This document shows, in pieces, positions 16,815-27,077 of a stretch of DNA of 64,000 bases. A program made the position numbers and the translations under genes. Numbering within the stretch: position 1 is the first letter of the stretch; each line of letters begins with the position of its first letter. The notes under the pieces are model-generated. The model made no database searches, had not been told where the DNA came from, and saw only the letters and a list, made by a program, of their open reading frames with translations. The stretch comes from Agrobacterium cucumeris (lineage in GTDB: Bacteria > Pseudomonadota > Alphaproteobacteria > Rhizobiales > Rhizobiaceae): the NCBI RefSeq assembly GCF_030036535.1, contig NZ_CP080387.1, forward strand, positions 1,922,001 through 1,986,000, read 5' to 3'.

Positions 16815-17759
16815 ATGATCAAGAGCCGGGATGTCAGCTGGGATTTTTACCGCACCTTCCTCAGTGTGCTGCGTGACGGCTCGCTGTCTGCGGCTGCGCG
16901 TGAATTGGGCATCACTCAGCCGACTGCGGGGCGCCATATCGGCGCGCTGGAAGAGGCGGTCGGTTTTCCGCTGTTCATCCGCTCACCGCACGGGTTGATG
17001 CCGACGGAGGCTGCCCTTGCGCTCCGCCCCTATGCGGAAAATCTCGCAGCGACAGCGGCAGCGCTCATGCGCGCGGCATCCGGCGAAGTCGGGAAGATCG
17101 AAGGCACGGTGCGCATCAGCGCATCTGACATCATCGGCGTGGAAATGCTGCCGCCCATCGTCGCGGCCATGCAGGAAATTCACCCCCGGCTCGAAATCGA
17201 GCTTTCGCTATCGGATACGCTGGAAGACCTTTTGCGGCGCGAAGCCGACATCGCCATCCGCATGACCGAACCGCAGCAGGATGCGATCGTCATGCGCTAC
17301 ATCGGCAATTTCCGTCTGGGCTTTCATGCAACGCGCGATTATCTGGCGAAAGCCGGTATTCCCAAGGTCATGGAAGAATTAAACGAGCACCGGATGGTCG
17401 GTTTCGACCGCAAGACGCCATTCATCAGGGCGGCCATCCAGCGGATGCGCGCCCTTGATCCGGAAATACCCGATATTGAGGATATCTGCTTCGAAATCCG
17501 CGCCGACAGCAATCTCGCCCAGCTTGCCATGATCCGCGCCAGCGCAGGCATCGGCGTCTGTCAGATCGGCCTTGCGCGCAAGGACCCGCGGCTGGTGCAG
17601 GTTCTGCCGGATATTGACATCCCGCTGCACACCTGGGTGGCAATGCATGAAAACCTGAAGACCTCGCCACGATGCCGTGCCGTGTTCAGCGCCCTCGTTG
17701 AAGGCCTGAAGGCGCATCTCAAGGAAACCGACCCGGGTGCTCCGCCGCAACGGCGCTAG
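16815..17759 (+). CDS. LysR-family transcription regulator
   Basis: 314 residues. Winged HTH at ~10-70 (FYRTFLSVLRDGSLSAAARELGITQPTAGRHIGALEEAVGFPLFIRS) and a LysR substrate-binding domain. ATG at 16815 has a poor ribosome site (AAAAATTT), which is common for weakly expressed regulators; an ATG at 16788 is a less likely alternative. The 90-base divergent gap to the epimerase gene contains TATAC (16771-) and GTATA (16801-) arms that could hold its site. Classic arrangement of a LysR regulator facing its regulated gene. Confidence 0.9.
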   Translation: MIKSRDVSWDFYRTFLSVLRDGSLSAAARELGITQPTAGRHIGALEEAVGFPLFIRSPHGLMPTEAALALRPYAENLAATAAALMRAASGEVGKIEGTVRISASDIIGVEMLPPIVAAMQEIHPRLEIELSLSDTLEDLLRREADIAIRMTEPQQDAIVMRYIGNFRLGFHATRDYLAKAGIPKVMEELNEHRMVGFDRKTPFIRAAIQRMRALDPEIPDIEDICFEIRADSNLAQLAMIRASAGIGVCQIGLARKDPRLVQVLPDIDIPLHTWVAMHENLKTSPRCRAVFSALVEGLKAHLKETDPGAPPQRR

Positions 17760-17867
17760 GACTATTGGGAAGCGGTTGCCGCACGGACCTCGGTCCGCGA
17801 TGATGTAAAACCAACTTGCGGAACATGTAACGTGATGCCGATTTGACCGGAAATGCCGGCTCTTTCA

Positions 17868-18134
17868 TCAAAACGGTCTGGCCGACGGTAAGGTCTTGTC
17901 CACGACTTCAGCTTCCGGCCGGTCGCCGCCCTGGCTATATTCTTCATGCCATTGGCCGCGTTCGTCCTGATAGCTGATTTCCTCGTCATCGCCGCCCACC
18001 TGCTGTTCAGCGGCAACGATACGCGCAGCCTCGACGGCATCCGCATAGGAAGGGAAGGTTTCAGAATAAGCGCCGTTCATGCGGTAAGCGAAGCCCCCGT
18101 CATGTTCGACGATTTCATACACCACTTTGGTCAT
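17868..18134 (-). CDS. DUF2188 domain protein
   Basis: 88 residues: KVVYEIVEHDGGFAYRMNG, then SETFPSYADAVEAARIVAAEQQ, the DUF2188 pattern of a beta hairpin plus helix, and an acidic tail with DDEEISYQDERGQWHEEY. DUF2188 proteins are small cytoplasmic proteins of unknown role, frequent in rhizobia. ATG at 18134 follows AGGAGG by seven bases. Divergent from chaA, with a ~190-base intergenic region. Confidence 0.85.
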   Translation of the reverse strand: MTKVVYEIVEHDGGFAYRMNGAYSETFPSYADAVEAARIVAAEQQVGGDDEEISYQDERGQWHEEYSQGGDRPEAEVVDKTLPSARPF

Positions 18135-18328
18135 GCATGTTCCTCCTGTTTCAGTAGGCGACATGGCAACCACAACCGCGTTTCAAGCATTGCACCCAAC
18201 GGGGACACCGCGGCATGAGCAGCATGTCCTGCGACATCACTATCCTACCAAAAGCACTCAAGCGCAAATCCTGCTTGATCTGAGGGACGATACGTCACAG
18301 CCTGCGGCTGTCAGGGGAAGGGAAATCA

Positions 18329-19435
18329 ATGGTAGGTTCTATTCTGAAGCAGGAGCGCATATTGCTGCTCGCGATACCGGCGGCAATCGTTGCCTATATG
18401 GCCGAACATGCAATATTCGAGGGCGGGAAAACGGCGTCGCTCATCGCCGCGATCGCCCTGATCGGGCTCATCGTTCTGGTCTCTATGCGGGTTGCCCATC
18501 ACGCCGAAATCCTCGCCGCCAAGGTCGGCGATCCCTATGGCACGATGATCCTCACGCTGTCGGCAGTTGCGGTGGAAGTGCTGATCCTCGCCATCATCAT
18601 GAGTGAATCCAGCTCACCGACACTGGTGCGCGACACGATCTATTCCGCCGTGATGATCGACATCAACGGCATTCTTGGCTTAGCCGCCCTGCTCGGCGGG
18701 CTGCGCCACGGCGAGCAGCCCTATAATGATGATTCCGGCAAGACCTACGGGGTGATGATCCTTACCGCCATGGGCATTTCCATGATCGTGCCGGAATTCA
18801 TTCCCGATGAAAGCTGGCACGTCTATTCCGCCTTCACCATCGTTGCCATGATCGCGCTTTATGCCCTGTTCCTGAAAATGCAGGTCGGCCCACACAGCTA
18901 TTTCTTCAGCTATGCCTATCCCCGCAAGGCGCATCCTGCCGGTCAACCATCGGAGAGCCATGCCGAGGAAGAAGACGAAGGCAGCGTGCCGCTCTCCATC
19001 GGCCTCATCATCGCCGGTGTGGTGCTGATCGGCGTGCTGGCGGAATTCATGTCGAGCTTTTTGAGCGTCAGCCTCGAAGGCACCAGCGCGCCACCGGCGC
19101 TGATGGCGGTCGTGGTGGCGACAATCTCGGCATCACCGGAAATCCTCACCGCACTCCGCTCCGCCTTGCGCAATCGCATGCAGGCCGTGGTCAACATCGC
19201 CATGGGCGCATCGCTGTCGACGGTCATTCTCACCGTGCCGGTCATGGAGGGTATTGCGCTCTACACCGGCCAGCCCTTCATCATGGCGATGACACCTGTT
19301 CAAACCGTCATGGTCTTCATCACCCTCATCGCCGCCGCCATCAATCTCAATGACGGTGAGACCAATGCGATTGAGGGAATGACGCATTTCATCCTCTTCG
19401 CCACCTTCGTCATGCTGCTGTTTCTGGGGCTTTAA
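18329..19435 (+). CDS. chaA: ChaA-like Ca2+(Na+)/H+ antiporter
   Basis: 368 residues, about eleven membrane helices. The two CaCA repeats are visible: the first with GDPYGTMILTLSAVAVEVLIL, the second with SASPEILTALRSALRNRMQAVVNIAMGASLSTV; an acidic cytoplasmic loop (ESHAEEEDEGSVP) separates them. E. coli ChaA has the same first motif (GTPYGSLILA type). It likely exports Ca2+, Na+ or K+ at alkaline pH. ATG at 18329 follows GGGGAAGGGAAATCA. Confidence 0.9.
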   Translation: MVGSILKQERILLLAIPAAIVAYMAEHAIFEGGKTASLIAAIALIGLIVLVSMRVAHHAEILAAKVGDPYGTMILTLSAVAVEVLILAIIMSESSSPTLVRDTIYSAVMIDINGILGLAALLGGLRHGEQPYNDDSGKTYGVMILTAMGISMIVPEFIPDESWHVYSAFTIVAMIALYALFLKMQVGPHSYFFSYAYPRKAHPAGQPSESHAEEEDEGSVPLSIGLIIAGVVLIGVLAEFMSSFLSVSLEGTSAPPALMAVVVATISASPEILTALRSALRNRMQAVVNIAMGASLSTVILTVPVMEGIALYTGQPFIMAMTPVQTVMVFITLIAAAINLNDGETNAIEGMTHFILFATFVMLLFLGL

Positions 19436-19443
19436 ACAAAAAA

Positions 19444-19463
19444 GCCCGGCATCGCTGCCGGGC
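19444..19463 (+). terminator. Bidirectional terminator between chaA and aatA
   Basis: GCCCGGCA (19444-19451) / TGCCGGGC (19456-19463), loop TCGC, flanked by A6 upstream and CTTCCTTC downstream, so it serves both convergent genes. Confidence 0.85.
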
Positions 19464-19487
19464 TTCCTTCAAAATCGCAACAACCGA

Positions 19488-20702
<1,215 letters not shown>

Positions 20703-20901
20703 CTATTGGGGTTGACATCGGTAGAAGCTGAAAAACTTGTTTTCTGCGGCACTTTCTATGTCGAAAGAAAGGCCGTCTTTCAAGGTCAAAAGCCGGCTTA
20801 TGTGCTGTAGCAGAGAATTTAAACCTTCCTTAACCCGGAAGTAACGCTTGATACGCTACATTCGCGAGCCTAGGGGTCGTGTCTCTATAGCTGGTTGAAA
20901 A

Positions 20902-21831
20902 ATGGCGCCCAAAAGCATCTTTTCCAGTCTTGTCCGCGAGGTCGATGGCACATGGTCCACGGCCTACCAAACATTCAACCTGAAATCGGCCCTGCAGCCC
21001 ATTTTCCGTCGAACACCGAGCGGCGCACTCGACATCGATTCCTTCGAAGGTCTGGTGCGGCCCCATCGCAACGGCGAACCGGTGACGCCAGGCGAATTTT
21101 TCTCGCTGGTGGAGCCTGACGATATCGAGACTATCGACAGCATCCTGCGCACCATTCACATTCTCAATACCGGCAGGCTCAACCGTTCCCGCGCCCGTAT
21201 CTTCGTCAACTTCCATCCGGGCCTGTTCCAGACCCCGGCCAAGATGCGCCAGGAAGTGGAGCGCATGCGTCTTACCGCCCACGAGGCCGGCATGACGGCC
21301 GAGCGCATCGTCTGCGAAATCTCCGAGAAAAAGGCCTCCGACACGCAGATGGTCGCAGACTTCGCCTACCACATGCACGACATCGGTTTTCGCGTGGCGC
21401 TGGACGACTACGGCGCCGGCGATTCCGATATCGACCGGGTAAAGCTCATCAAGCCCGATTATGTCAAATTCGAAGCCGGCTGGGTGCGCGATTTCATGCA
21501 GAATTCCGCAGGAGCCGCCCTTCTGCGTGTCATCGTCAGCCAGTTTCGCGACGATGGAATAGAGCCGGTATTCGAAGGGCTGGAGAGCGGCTGGCAGGTC
21601 GATCTGTGTGAGGACCTCGGCGTCCTGCTGATGCAGGGTTATGCTCTCGCCAAACCGGAACTCGCGCCCACAAGCTTCGACGCACGCTTTCCCGAACTCG
21701 GCAGCGCCTATTTCAACACTGCACCGCGGACGGACCGGAACGGCACGACGCCGCCATTTTTGCGCGAAGAGCGCCCTGCTGAGCCGCATCCGCAGCGCCA
21801 GACCCGCACCTTCGGAAAACGCGGCCTCTGA
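20902..21831 (+). CDS. EAL-domain protein (c-di-GMP phosphodiesterase or binder) with EGL signature
   Basis: 309 residues, soluble, with no GGDEF or sensor domain recognised. The signature is EGL (FEGLVRP) instead of EAL. Other catalytic positions look kept: Asn in FVNFHPG, Glu in CEISEKK, the DD in ALDDYGAGD, Lys in YVKFE (the usual Asp after it is Glu), Glu in FEGLES and Gln in MQGYALAKP. Activity is therefore plausible but not certain; loss of the Asp in KxD could make it a c-di-GMP receptor instead. A Pro/Arg-rich tail (~residues 270-309) is of low complexity. No strong ribosome site at ATG 20902. Confidence 0.85.
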   Translation: MAPKSIFSSLVREVDGTWSTAYQTFNLKSALQPIFRRTPSGALDIDSFEGLVRPHRNGEPVTPGEFFSLVEPDDIETIDSILRTIHILNTGRLNRSRARIFVNFHPGLFQTPAKMRQEVERMRLTAHEAGMTAERIVCEISEKKASDTQMVADFAYHMHDIGFRVALDDYGAGDSDIDRVKLIKPDYVKFEAGWVRDFMQNSAGAALLRVIVSQFRDDGIEPVFEGLESGWQVDLCEDLGVLLMQGYALAKPELAPTSFDARFPELGSAYFNTAPRTDRNGTTPPFLREERPAEPHPQRQTRTFGKRGL

Positions 21832-21977
21832 GGCTATCTGCGGCCAGCAGCCGCCTGTAATCGCACTTGCCACAATATTGCCGCAATAAATGCCGCGGAA
21901 CGCCAGAATTCGGTCTCCAAGCCGTCCATTTCGAAGCCTCTTTTATCCGTCATGGACAGGGACAAGAGGCAATCGCC

Positions 21978-22286
21978 ATGTTTACCAACGACCGGACTTC
22001 CGTTGAAAGGTTAAGGGCGCAGAGAACGCTGTTTTCCCTCTGGATGGCAGCGGCTGCTTTTCTTGTCATCGTCACCATGGCCGCGGGTATCGCGACATCC
22101 GCCAATGCGGCGGCCCAAGCCGTCGATACATTGCACACCGCGTCTATTCCGCAAACGGCCACATCGCGGGCAGGTCCGCACTTCCTGCTCATCATCCTCT
22201 CGGCTGCGGCCTTCATCGGCCTCGGCATCGGCGGCCTGACGCTGACCCGCCGCAGTCTCAAGGACGAAGCCCGCCGCTACAAATAA
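21978..22286 (+). CDS. Small membrane protein of unknown function
   Basis: 102 residues, two hydrophobic segments (FSLWMAAAAFLVIVTMAAGIA and HFLLIILSAAAFIGLGIGGLTL) separated by a polar Ala/Thr-rich stretch; basic C-terminus RRSLKDEARRYK. ATG at 21978 follows AGAGG at good spacing. No family recognised. Confidence 0.65.
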   Translation: MFTNDRTSVERLRAQRTLFSLWMAAAAFLVIVTMAAGIATSANAAAQAVDTLHTASIPQTATSRAGPHFLLIILSAAAFIGLGIGGLTLTRRSLKDEARRYK

Positions 22287-22469
22287 GCTGGCGCTCCAAA
22301 AGCTACGCCAGTCGCCGCGTCTGACGGTGACCGCCTTCCGCCGGCTTGCGGCACCGGCAGGTTGCTGCTAAAGCACCCGGGAAACCGTCTGATCGACATT
22401 TCAAAAAATCCCCGAATTGCCAAGGCCGCGATGGAATGATCTTCCGGCCCCTGTGTGCTGGTGCCAACA

Positions 22470-23372
22470 ATGACGCGTATTCAGGCCAATATGCTGCTTC
22501 TGCTCGCCGCAGCGATCTGGGGAGGCGGCTTTGTCGCGCAGTCCTCCGCCATGGCCTCCATTGGCCCTTTCTGGTTCGTCGGTCTGCGTTTCGCCATTGC
22601 CGCAATCGCCGTGCTGCCCTTCGCCATGATGGAAACCCGGTCGAAGAAATCACCACCGCGCCGCAGGGAAATCGGCAGTTATATCCTGGTGGGACTTGCC
22701 CTGTTCGGCGGCGCCACCACCCAGCAGGTCGGGCTTTTGACCACGACCGTCACAAATTCCAGCTTCCTGACCGGGCTTTACGTCATCTTCGTGCCCGTGA
22801 TTGCCGTCGTGCTTTACCGGCGGCATCCCCATTGGATCGTCTGGCCCTGCGCGCTGATGATGCTCGGCGGCATCTTCCTCCTGTCTGGCGGCGCATTCGA
22901 GGCGCTGACGAGGGGGGATATTCTCAGCATCATCTGCGCCTTCTTCTGGGCGATCCAGATCACGCTTGCCGGCCGCTTCGTCTCCGAGAGCGGGCGACCG
23001 CTCGCCCTCTCCTGCACCCAGTTCGCGGTTTGCTCCCTTCTTAGTTGCATGATCGGCATTGCCTTCGAACCCATCAGCATGGCTGCAATCGAAGCCTCGC
23101 TGGCGGAAATCCTCTATGTCGGCCTCGTATCTTCCGGCCTCGCCTTCGTTTTGCAGGTCATTGGCCAGCGTTACACCACGGCGCCGCAGGCGGCGATATT
23201 CCTGTCCTCGGAGGCGCTTTTCGGCGCTTTGATGGCCTCGCTTTTCCTGAATGAGACCATTTCCCGCGCCGGTTATGTCGGTTGCCTGATCATATTCATC
23301 GCCATATTGATCGTGGAACTGGTGCCTGAACTAACGCGAAAACGGCAAAAAACCGTGGCTGGAACGGCCTGA
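22470..23372 (+). CDS. DMT-superfamily (EamA) transporter
   Basis: 300 residues, ten predicted helices in two EamA repeats: the first opens with MLLLLAAAIWGGGFVAQSSA and includes QQVGLLTTTVTNSSFLTGLYVIFVPV, the second contains GDILSIICAFFWAIQI and SSEALFGALMASLFLNETIS. These carriers usually export amino acids or other small metabolites; the substrate here is unknown. ATG at 22470 is chosen over GTG at 22455. It stands alone between two unrelated genes. Confidence 0.88.
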   Translation: MTRIQANMLLLLAAAIWGGGFVAQSSAMASIGPFWFVGLRFAIAAIAVLPFAMMETRSKKSPPRRREIGSYILVGLALFGGATTQQVGLLTTTVTNSSFLTGLYVIFVPVIAVVLYRRHPHWIVWPCALMMLGGIFLLSGGAFEALTRGDILSIICAFFWAIQITLAGRFVSESGRPLALSCTQFAVCSLLSCMIGIAFEPISMAAIEASLAEILYVGLVSSGLAFVLQVIGQRYTTAPQAAIFLSSEALFGALMASLFLNETISRAGYVGCLIIFIAILIVELVPELTRKRQKTVAGTA

Positions 23373-23819
23373 CGCAAAAAGAACCGTTTTTTCTCGCTCC
23401 GCGTCAAAAACGCGTTTCGACATCCAAAATTTTGCCGGGAACGCCCGAGCTAACCGGCAATTATTTCATCAAATATCGCCTATGCGAAAAAAATGTGCGA
23501 TTGCACGCCGTTATTCTACCGCAGGTTTTTTATCTGACAAAAAGCCCGTGAAAACTTTTGCTTGCCAATTTTCCATAAACGCATCACTCTACCGCGGTTC
23601 GGGCAATTTGCGAGCATGGGAAGGCCTATAAAATTTGCGCACTGGGGACGCTATAAACCTCGGGCGGTGGGACGAAAAACGTTGGATGAGAACGCCATTA
23701 CTTCCCGCTGTGAAGGTCCATTTTCTCAATAGTCAAGAACTGCCTGCCAACGCCCTCGCGGGGCAAAACTGTAATGCTGCCTGTAGCTGAACGCGGGCAG
23801 AGCGAAAAGGACCTGATGC
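23373..23819 (+). other. 447-base intergenic region ahead of the cold shock gene
   Basis: No gene seen. The right half probably contains the promoter and long leader of the csp gene; two TATAAA hexamers (near 23628 and 23651) are candidate -10 elements. Long leaders are usual for csp mRNAs, where they act as temperature-responsive structures. I could not fix the start site. Confidence 0.4.
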
Positions 23820-24035
23820 ATGGCCGAAACTGGCACCGTAAAATTCTTCAATACAGACAAAGGCTTCGGCTTCATCAAGCCAGACAATGGTGGCGCTGAT
23901 ATCTTTGTTCACATCTCTGCTGTACAGGCTTCTGGCCTGTCCGGACTTTCAGAAAATCAGAAAGTGAGCTTCGACACGGAACCGGATCGTCGCGGCAAGG
24001 GCCCGAAGGCAGTCAATCTGCAGATTGCTGGCTGA
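23820..24035 (+). CDS. cspA: Cold shock protein (CspA family)
   Basis: 71 residues, one OB-fold cold shock domain. The RNA-binding motifs RNP1 and RNP2 are present as KGFGFIKP and DIFVHIS. Acts as an RNA chaperone. AAGGA precedes the ATG by eight bases. A strong terminator follows 30 bases after the stop, making it a single-gene unit. Confidence 0.95.
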   Translation: MAETGTVKFFNTDKGFGFIKPDNGGADIFVHISAVQASGLSGLSENQKVSFDTEPDRRGKGPKAVNLQIAG

Positions 24036-24065
24036 CCCTAAAACGGCTTTCTTTTCTAGTTGAAG

Positions 24066-24090
24066 CCCGGCAGGAATGCCGGGTTTTTTT
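24066..24090 (+). terminator. Terminator of the cold shock gene
   Basis: CCCGGCA (24066-24072) / TGCCGGG (24077-24083), loop GGAA, then seven T (24084-24090). Confidence 0.92.
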
Positions 24091-24120
24091 ATACCTGCGC
24101 ACACGCCATGCGCAACGCGC

Positions 24121-24765
24121 TCAGATCCCCTGAAGATAGGGATTGTTGCGGCGTTCATCGCCCAGCCGACCGCCAGGACCATGGCCGCAGATGAACCCGA
24201 CATCGTCGCCGAGTGGCAAAAGCTTGTCGCGAATGGACGCCATCAATTGCTCATGGTTCCCGCCGGGCAGATCGGTCCGCCCCACCGACCCTGAAAACAG
24301 CACGTCGCCGACATGGGCAAATTGCTGGTCGCGATTATAATAGATGACATGGCCGGGGGCATGGCCCGGGCAGTGATAGACCTCAAAGACATGATCCCCG
24401 AAGGATACCCTGTCCCCGTCCTTCAGCCATTTGTCCGGCACGACGTTCTGAAGACCGGCGATACCGTATTTTTCGGCCTGCACTTCGATCCTCTCCAGCA
24501 ACGGCCGGTCGTCCTCATGCGGACCGACGACCGGCAGCGAGAGTTTCGCGCGCAATTCCTCGGCACCACCGGCATGGTCGAGATGTCCATGGGTCAGCCA
24601 GATTTCCTTGAGCGTGATGCCGTTTTCGGCGACGACCTGAAGGATGACATCCACATCGCCGCCGGGATCAACGACAACACCTTCCTTGGTATCCTGATCA
24701 AAGAGGATGGTGCAGTTCTGCTCGAACGGCGTGACCGGAATAATGCCCGCCTGCAACTTTCCCAT
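24121..24765 (-). CDS. MBL-fold metallo-hydrolase (glyoxalase II-like, YcbL type)
   Basis: 214 residues. The metal-binding signature THGHLDHAGG places His59, His61, Asp63 and His64; further ligands are in CPGHAPGH and the GDVLFSGSVGRTD Asp, and FICGHGPGG at the end. Length and sequence fit the short single-domain glyoxalase II-like group lacking the C-terminal glutathione-binding domain. A role in thioester or methylglyoxal detoxification is possible. AAGGAGATAAGGGAT precedes the ATG. Confidence 0.9.
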   Translation of the reverse strand: MGKLQAGIIPVTPFEQNCTILFDQDTKEGVVVDPGGDVDVILQVVAENGITLKEIWLTHGHLDHAGGAEELRAKLSLPVVGPHEDDRPLLERIEVQAEKYGIAGLQNVVPDKWLKDGDRVSFGDHVFEVYHCPGHAPGHVIYYNRDQQFAHVGDVLFSGSVGRTDLPGGNHEQLMASIRDKLLPLGDDVGFICGHGPGGRLGDERRNNPYLQGI

Positions 24766-24998
24766 ATCCCTTATCTCCTTGTCCGAAAAATCCCGCCTCG
24801 TATAGACTGCGACCGATCACAGTACAATGGCGGAGAAAAGATACGGTTTTTCCGTTGCCAGATCGCCCCTAAAAATTTCGATAAAATTCAATAAGATAAT
24901 CGGTATATTACTTCTTAAAACAGGAAGTACTCCCAAAAAATGTGGAACGCCCGGGTGGCCCCGACGTTGTAGCTCCAGTCTTGAAAGGAGTGAGACAC

Positions 24999-25604
24999 AT
25001 GGACAAGACGCTTAAAATGCTCATGGCTGGCGGCGCTTTCGCCCTGATGGCCGGTTATGCAAACGCCGCCATGGTCGCCACCACCGCATCGGACATTTCC
25101 GTTCGTTCAGGCCCCGGCGAAGACTATCCCGAACTGGGTCTGGCCACACGTGGCAGCAATGCCGTGCTGGATGGTTGCATGGACGGCAGCAGCTGGTGCC
25201 GCATCGAGGTCAATGGCCTGCGCGGTTGGGCTCATGCCGATTATCTCAATGTCATGTATGAGGGTTCGCCCGTCATTCTCGAAGACCGTCGCACCGAACT
25301 CAGTGTGCCTGTCGTGACGTATGAGAAAACCGCAAGCGTGCAGGCTGAACCCAATCCCGGTGATCCGAACCTCGGCCGCGTCGGTGATGTCGACATCACC
25401 CCGCCCGAAGCGGTTATCACCTACATGGACGAGCATCCTGCAGACACCGTCACCTTTGATGGCGACGTGGTCGTCGGCACAACCCTGCCGTCCGATACCC
25501 GTCTCGTAGAAGTTCCCGATTATCAGTATCGATATGTCCGGGTGAACGACGTGCCGGTGCTGGTCGAGCCATCAACCCACCGGATCGTCTACGTCTACCA
25601 GTAG
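24999..25604 (+). CDS. Secreted SH3-like / DUF1236 protein
   Basis: 201 residues. Signal peptide MDKTLKMLMAGGAFALMAGYANA, then a bacterial SH3 domain (ASDISVRSGPGEDYPELGLATRGS, WCRIEVNGLRGWAHADYLNV), a linker, and a C-terminal DUF1236 segment (VVVGTTLPSDTRLVEVP, YRYVRVNDVPVLVEPSTHRIVYV). Probably periplasmic or surface-located, binding peptidoglycan or protein. AAAGGAGTG gives a strong ribosome site for ATG 24999. Single-gene unit with its own terminator. Confidence 0.85.
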   Translation: MDKTLKMLMAGGAFALMAGYANAAMVATTASDISVRSGPGEDYPELGLATRGSNAVLDGCMDGSSWCRIEVNGLRGWAHADYLNVMYEGSPVILEDRRTELSVPVVTYEKTASVQAEPNPGDPNLGRVGDVDITPPEAVITYMDEHPADTVTFDGDVVVGTTLPSDTRLVEVPDYQYRYVRVNDVPVLVEPSTHRIVYVYQ

Positions 25605-25635
25605 ACCACCTGGCTGAATCGTATGAAACAACTGA

Positions 25636-25664
25636 AGAGCGCGGGCTTTCCGCGCTCTTTTCTA
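25636..25664 (+). terminator. Terminator after the SH3/DUF1236 gene
   Basis: AGAGCGCGG (25636-25644) / CCGCGCTCT (25650-25658), loop GCTTT, then TTTCTATTT. Confidence 0.88.
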
Positions 25665-25833
25665 TTTCCGGTAAAGGCCACTCAGGATTCCAGTTGCACC
25701 CGCACCCGCAGCATATTATCCACCGCAACAGAAAATGATCGGCGACATTCTCCCGAGCGGACGCATTTTCGGCTATGTTTACAGAATATTGGCGCATCGA
25801 CGTATGTCAGCCGCAGGATATGAAGGAACCGCA

Positions 25834-26331
25834 GTGCCACCGCAATCGCTCAAAACCGCCGCCGCGAGACAAATACCGGCACTCCCGAAGGTTGACGACG
25901 GCAAGATTGACTTCGATACGATCGAGGCGTTGTTTTTTGCCTATCGCGATTTCGTCTCCGACCCTGATGTCATCCTGTCGAAGCTGGAATATGGCCGCGC
26001 CCATCACCGGGTAGTCTATTTCGTCAGCCGGCAGCCCGGCATGACGGTGGCGGATCTACTCGACACGCTGCAGATTACCAAACAGAGCCTCGCCCGCGTG
26101 CTGAAGCAACTGATCGATGACGGTTACATCCGCCAGATGGCCGGCCCCGAAGACCGCCGCCAGCGCCGGCTTTATCCGACGCTGACCGGCCGCGAACTGG
26201 CCCTGGCGCTGAGCGAACCGCAGTCGCGGCGTATTGATCGTGCGCTGGAGGGACTTGGTCCCGATGCCCGCGCCTGCGTGCGAAAATTCCTGGCGCAGAT
26301 GCGCAGCCCGACAACAGGGGAAGGCGACTGA
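25834..26331 (+). CDS. MarR-family transcription regulator
   Basis: 165 residues from a GTG at 25834 preceded by GAAGGAACCGCA; ATGs at 25804 or 25735 are possible but lack this site. Winged helix: VSRQPGMTVADLLDTLQITKQSLARVLKQLIDDGYIRQ, wing DRRQRRLYPT. First gene of a probable three-gene operon with a response regulator (three bases later) and a sensor kinase, so it probably forms part of the same control circuit. Confidence 0.88.
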   Translation: MPPQSLKTAAARQIPALPKVDDGKIDFDTIEALFFAYRDFVSDPDVILSKLEYGRAHHRVVYFVSRQPGMTVADLLDTLQITKQSLARVLKQLIDDGYIRQMAGPEDRRQRRLYPTLTGRELALALSEPQSRRIDRALEGLGPDARACVRKFLAQMRSPTTGEGD

Positions 26332-26333
26332 CG

Positions 26334-27047
26334 ATGGCGACAGCAACGACAAAGCGCCCGCCGGCGGATGATGACGCCGCCCACCTTCTCATCGTTGACG
26401 ACGACGCCCGCATTCGCAACCTTCTCCAGCGCTTTCTGGGTGAGAAGGGGTACCGCATTTCCGTCGCTGGGGATGCGGCCGAAGCCCGGCGCAAGATGAT
26501 CGGCATCCGCTTCGACCTGCTCATCCTTGACGTAATGATGCCGGGAGAAAACGGACTTTCGCTCACCCGCTCGCTGAACGAGGACAAATCCGTGCCGGTC
26601 ATTCTGCTGACCGCCCGCTCGGAGGCGGATTCCCGCATCGAGGGGCTGGAGGCCGGGGCGGATGATTATCTCGCCAAACCATTCGATCCGCGTGAACTCG
26701 TGCTGCGCATCAACAACATCCTGCGGCGCAACACCTCGCCGGATACCCCGAAGATCGAGCAGATCATGTTCGGTCCCTACAGCTTCTCCATTCCCAAAAG
26801 GGAATTGCGCCGCGGCCCCGAAACCATCCGCCTGACGGACCGCGAGCAGGAGATCATGCTGCTTTTTGCGCTCCGCGCCGGCGACACCATTCCACGGCAT
26901 GAACTGGTCGAGGCGGAATCGGAAGTGGGCGAAAGAACCATCGATGTGCAGATCAACCGTCTTCGCCGCAAGATCGAGGACGACCCTGCCAATCCGGTCT
27001 ATCTGCAGACGGTGCGCGGCATCGGCTACCGGCTAAGCGTGGACTGA
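26334..27047 (+). CDS. OmpR-family response regulator
   Basis: 237 residues. Receiver domain with phospho-acceptor Asp66 (LLILDVMMPGENG), acidic pocket VDDDAR near 21-26 and Lys in LAKPFDP (~116); OmpR winged helix at the C-terminus (GPETIRLTDREQEIMLLFALRAG, RTIDVQINRLRRKIEDDP). Pairs with the kinase 30 bases downstream. Targets are not visible from context. Confidence 0.95.
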   Translation: MATATTKRPPADDDAAHLLIVDDDARIRNLLQRFLGEKGYRISVAGDAAEARRKMIGIRFDLLILDVMMPGENGLSLTRSLNEDKSVPVILLTARSEADSRIEGLEAGADDYLAKPFDPRELVLRINNILRRNTSPDTPKIEQIMFGPYSFSIPKRELRRGPETIRLTDREQEIMLLFALRAGDTIPRHELVEAESEVGERTIDVQINRLRRKIEDDPANPVYLQTVRGIGYRLSVD

Positions 27048-27077
27048 CAAGGACAAACGAAAGGCGGGCGCACGGCC

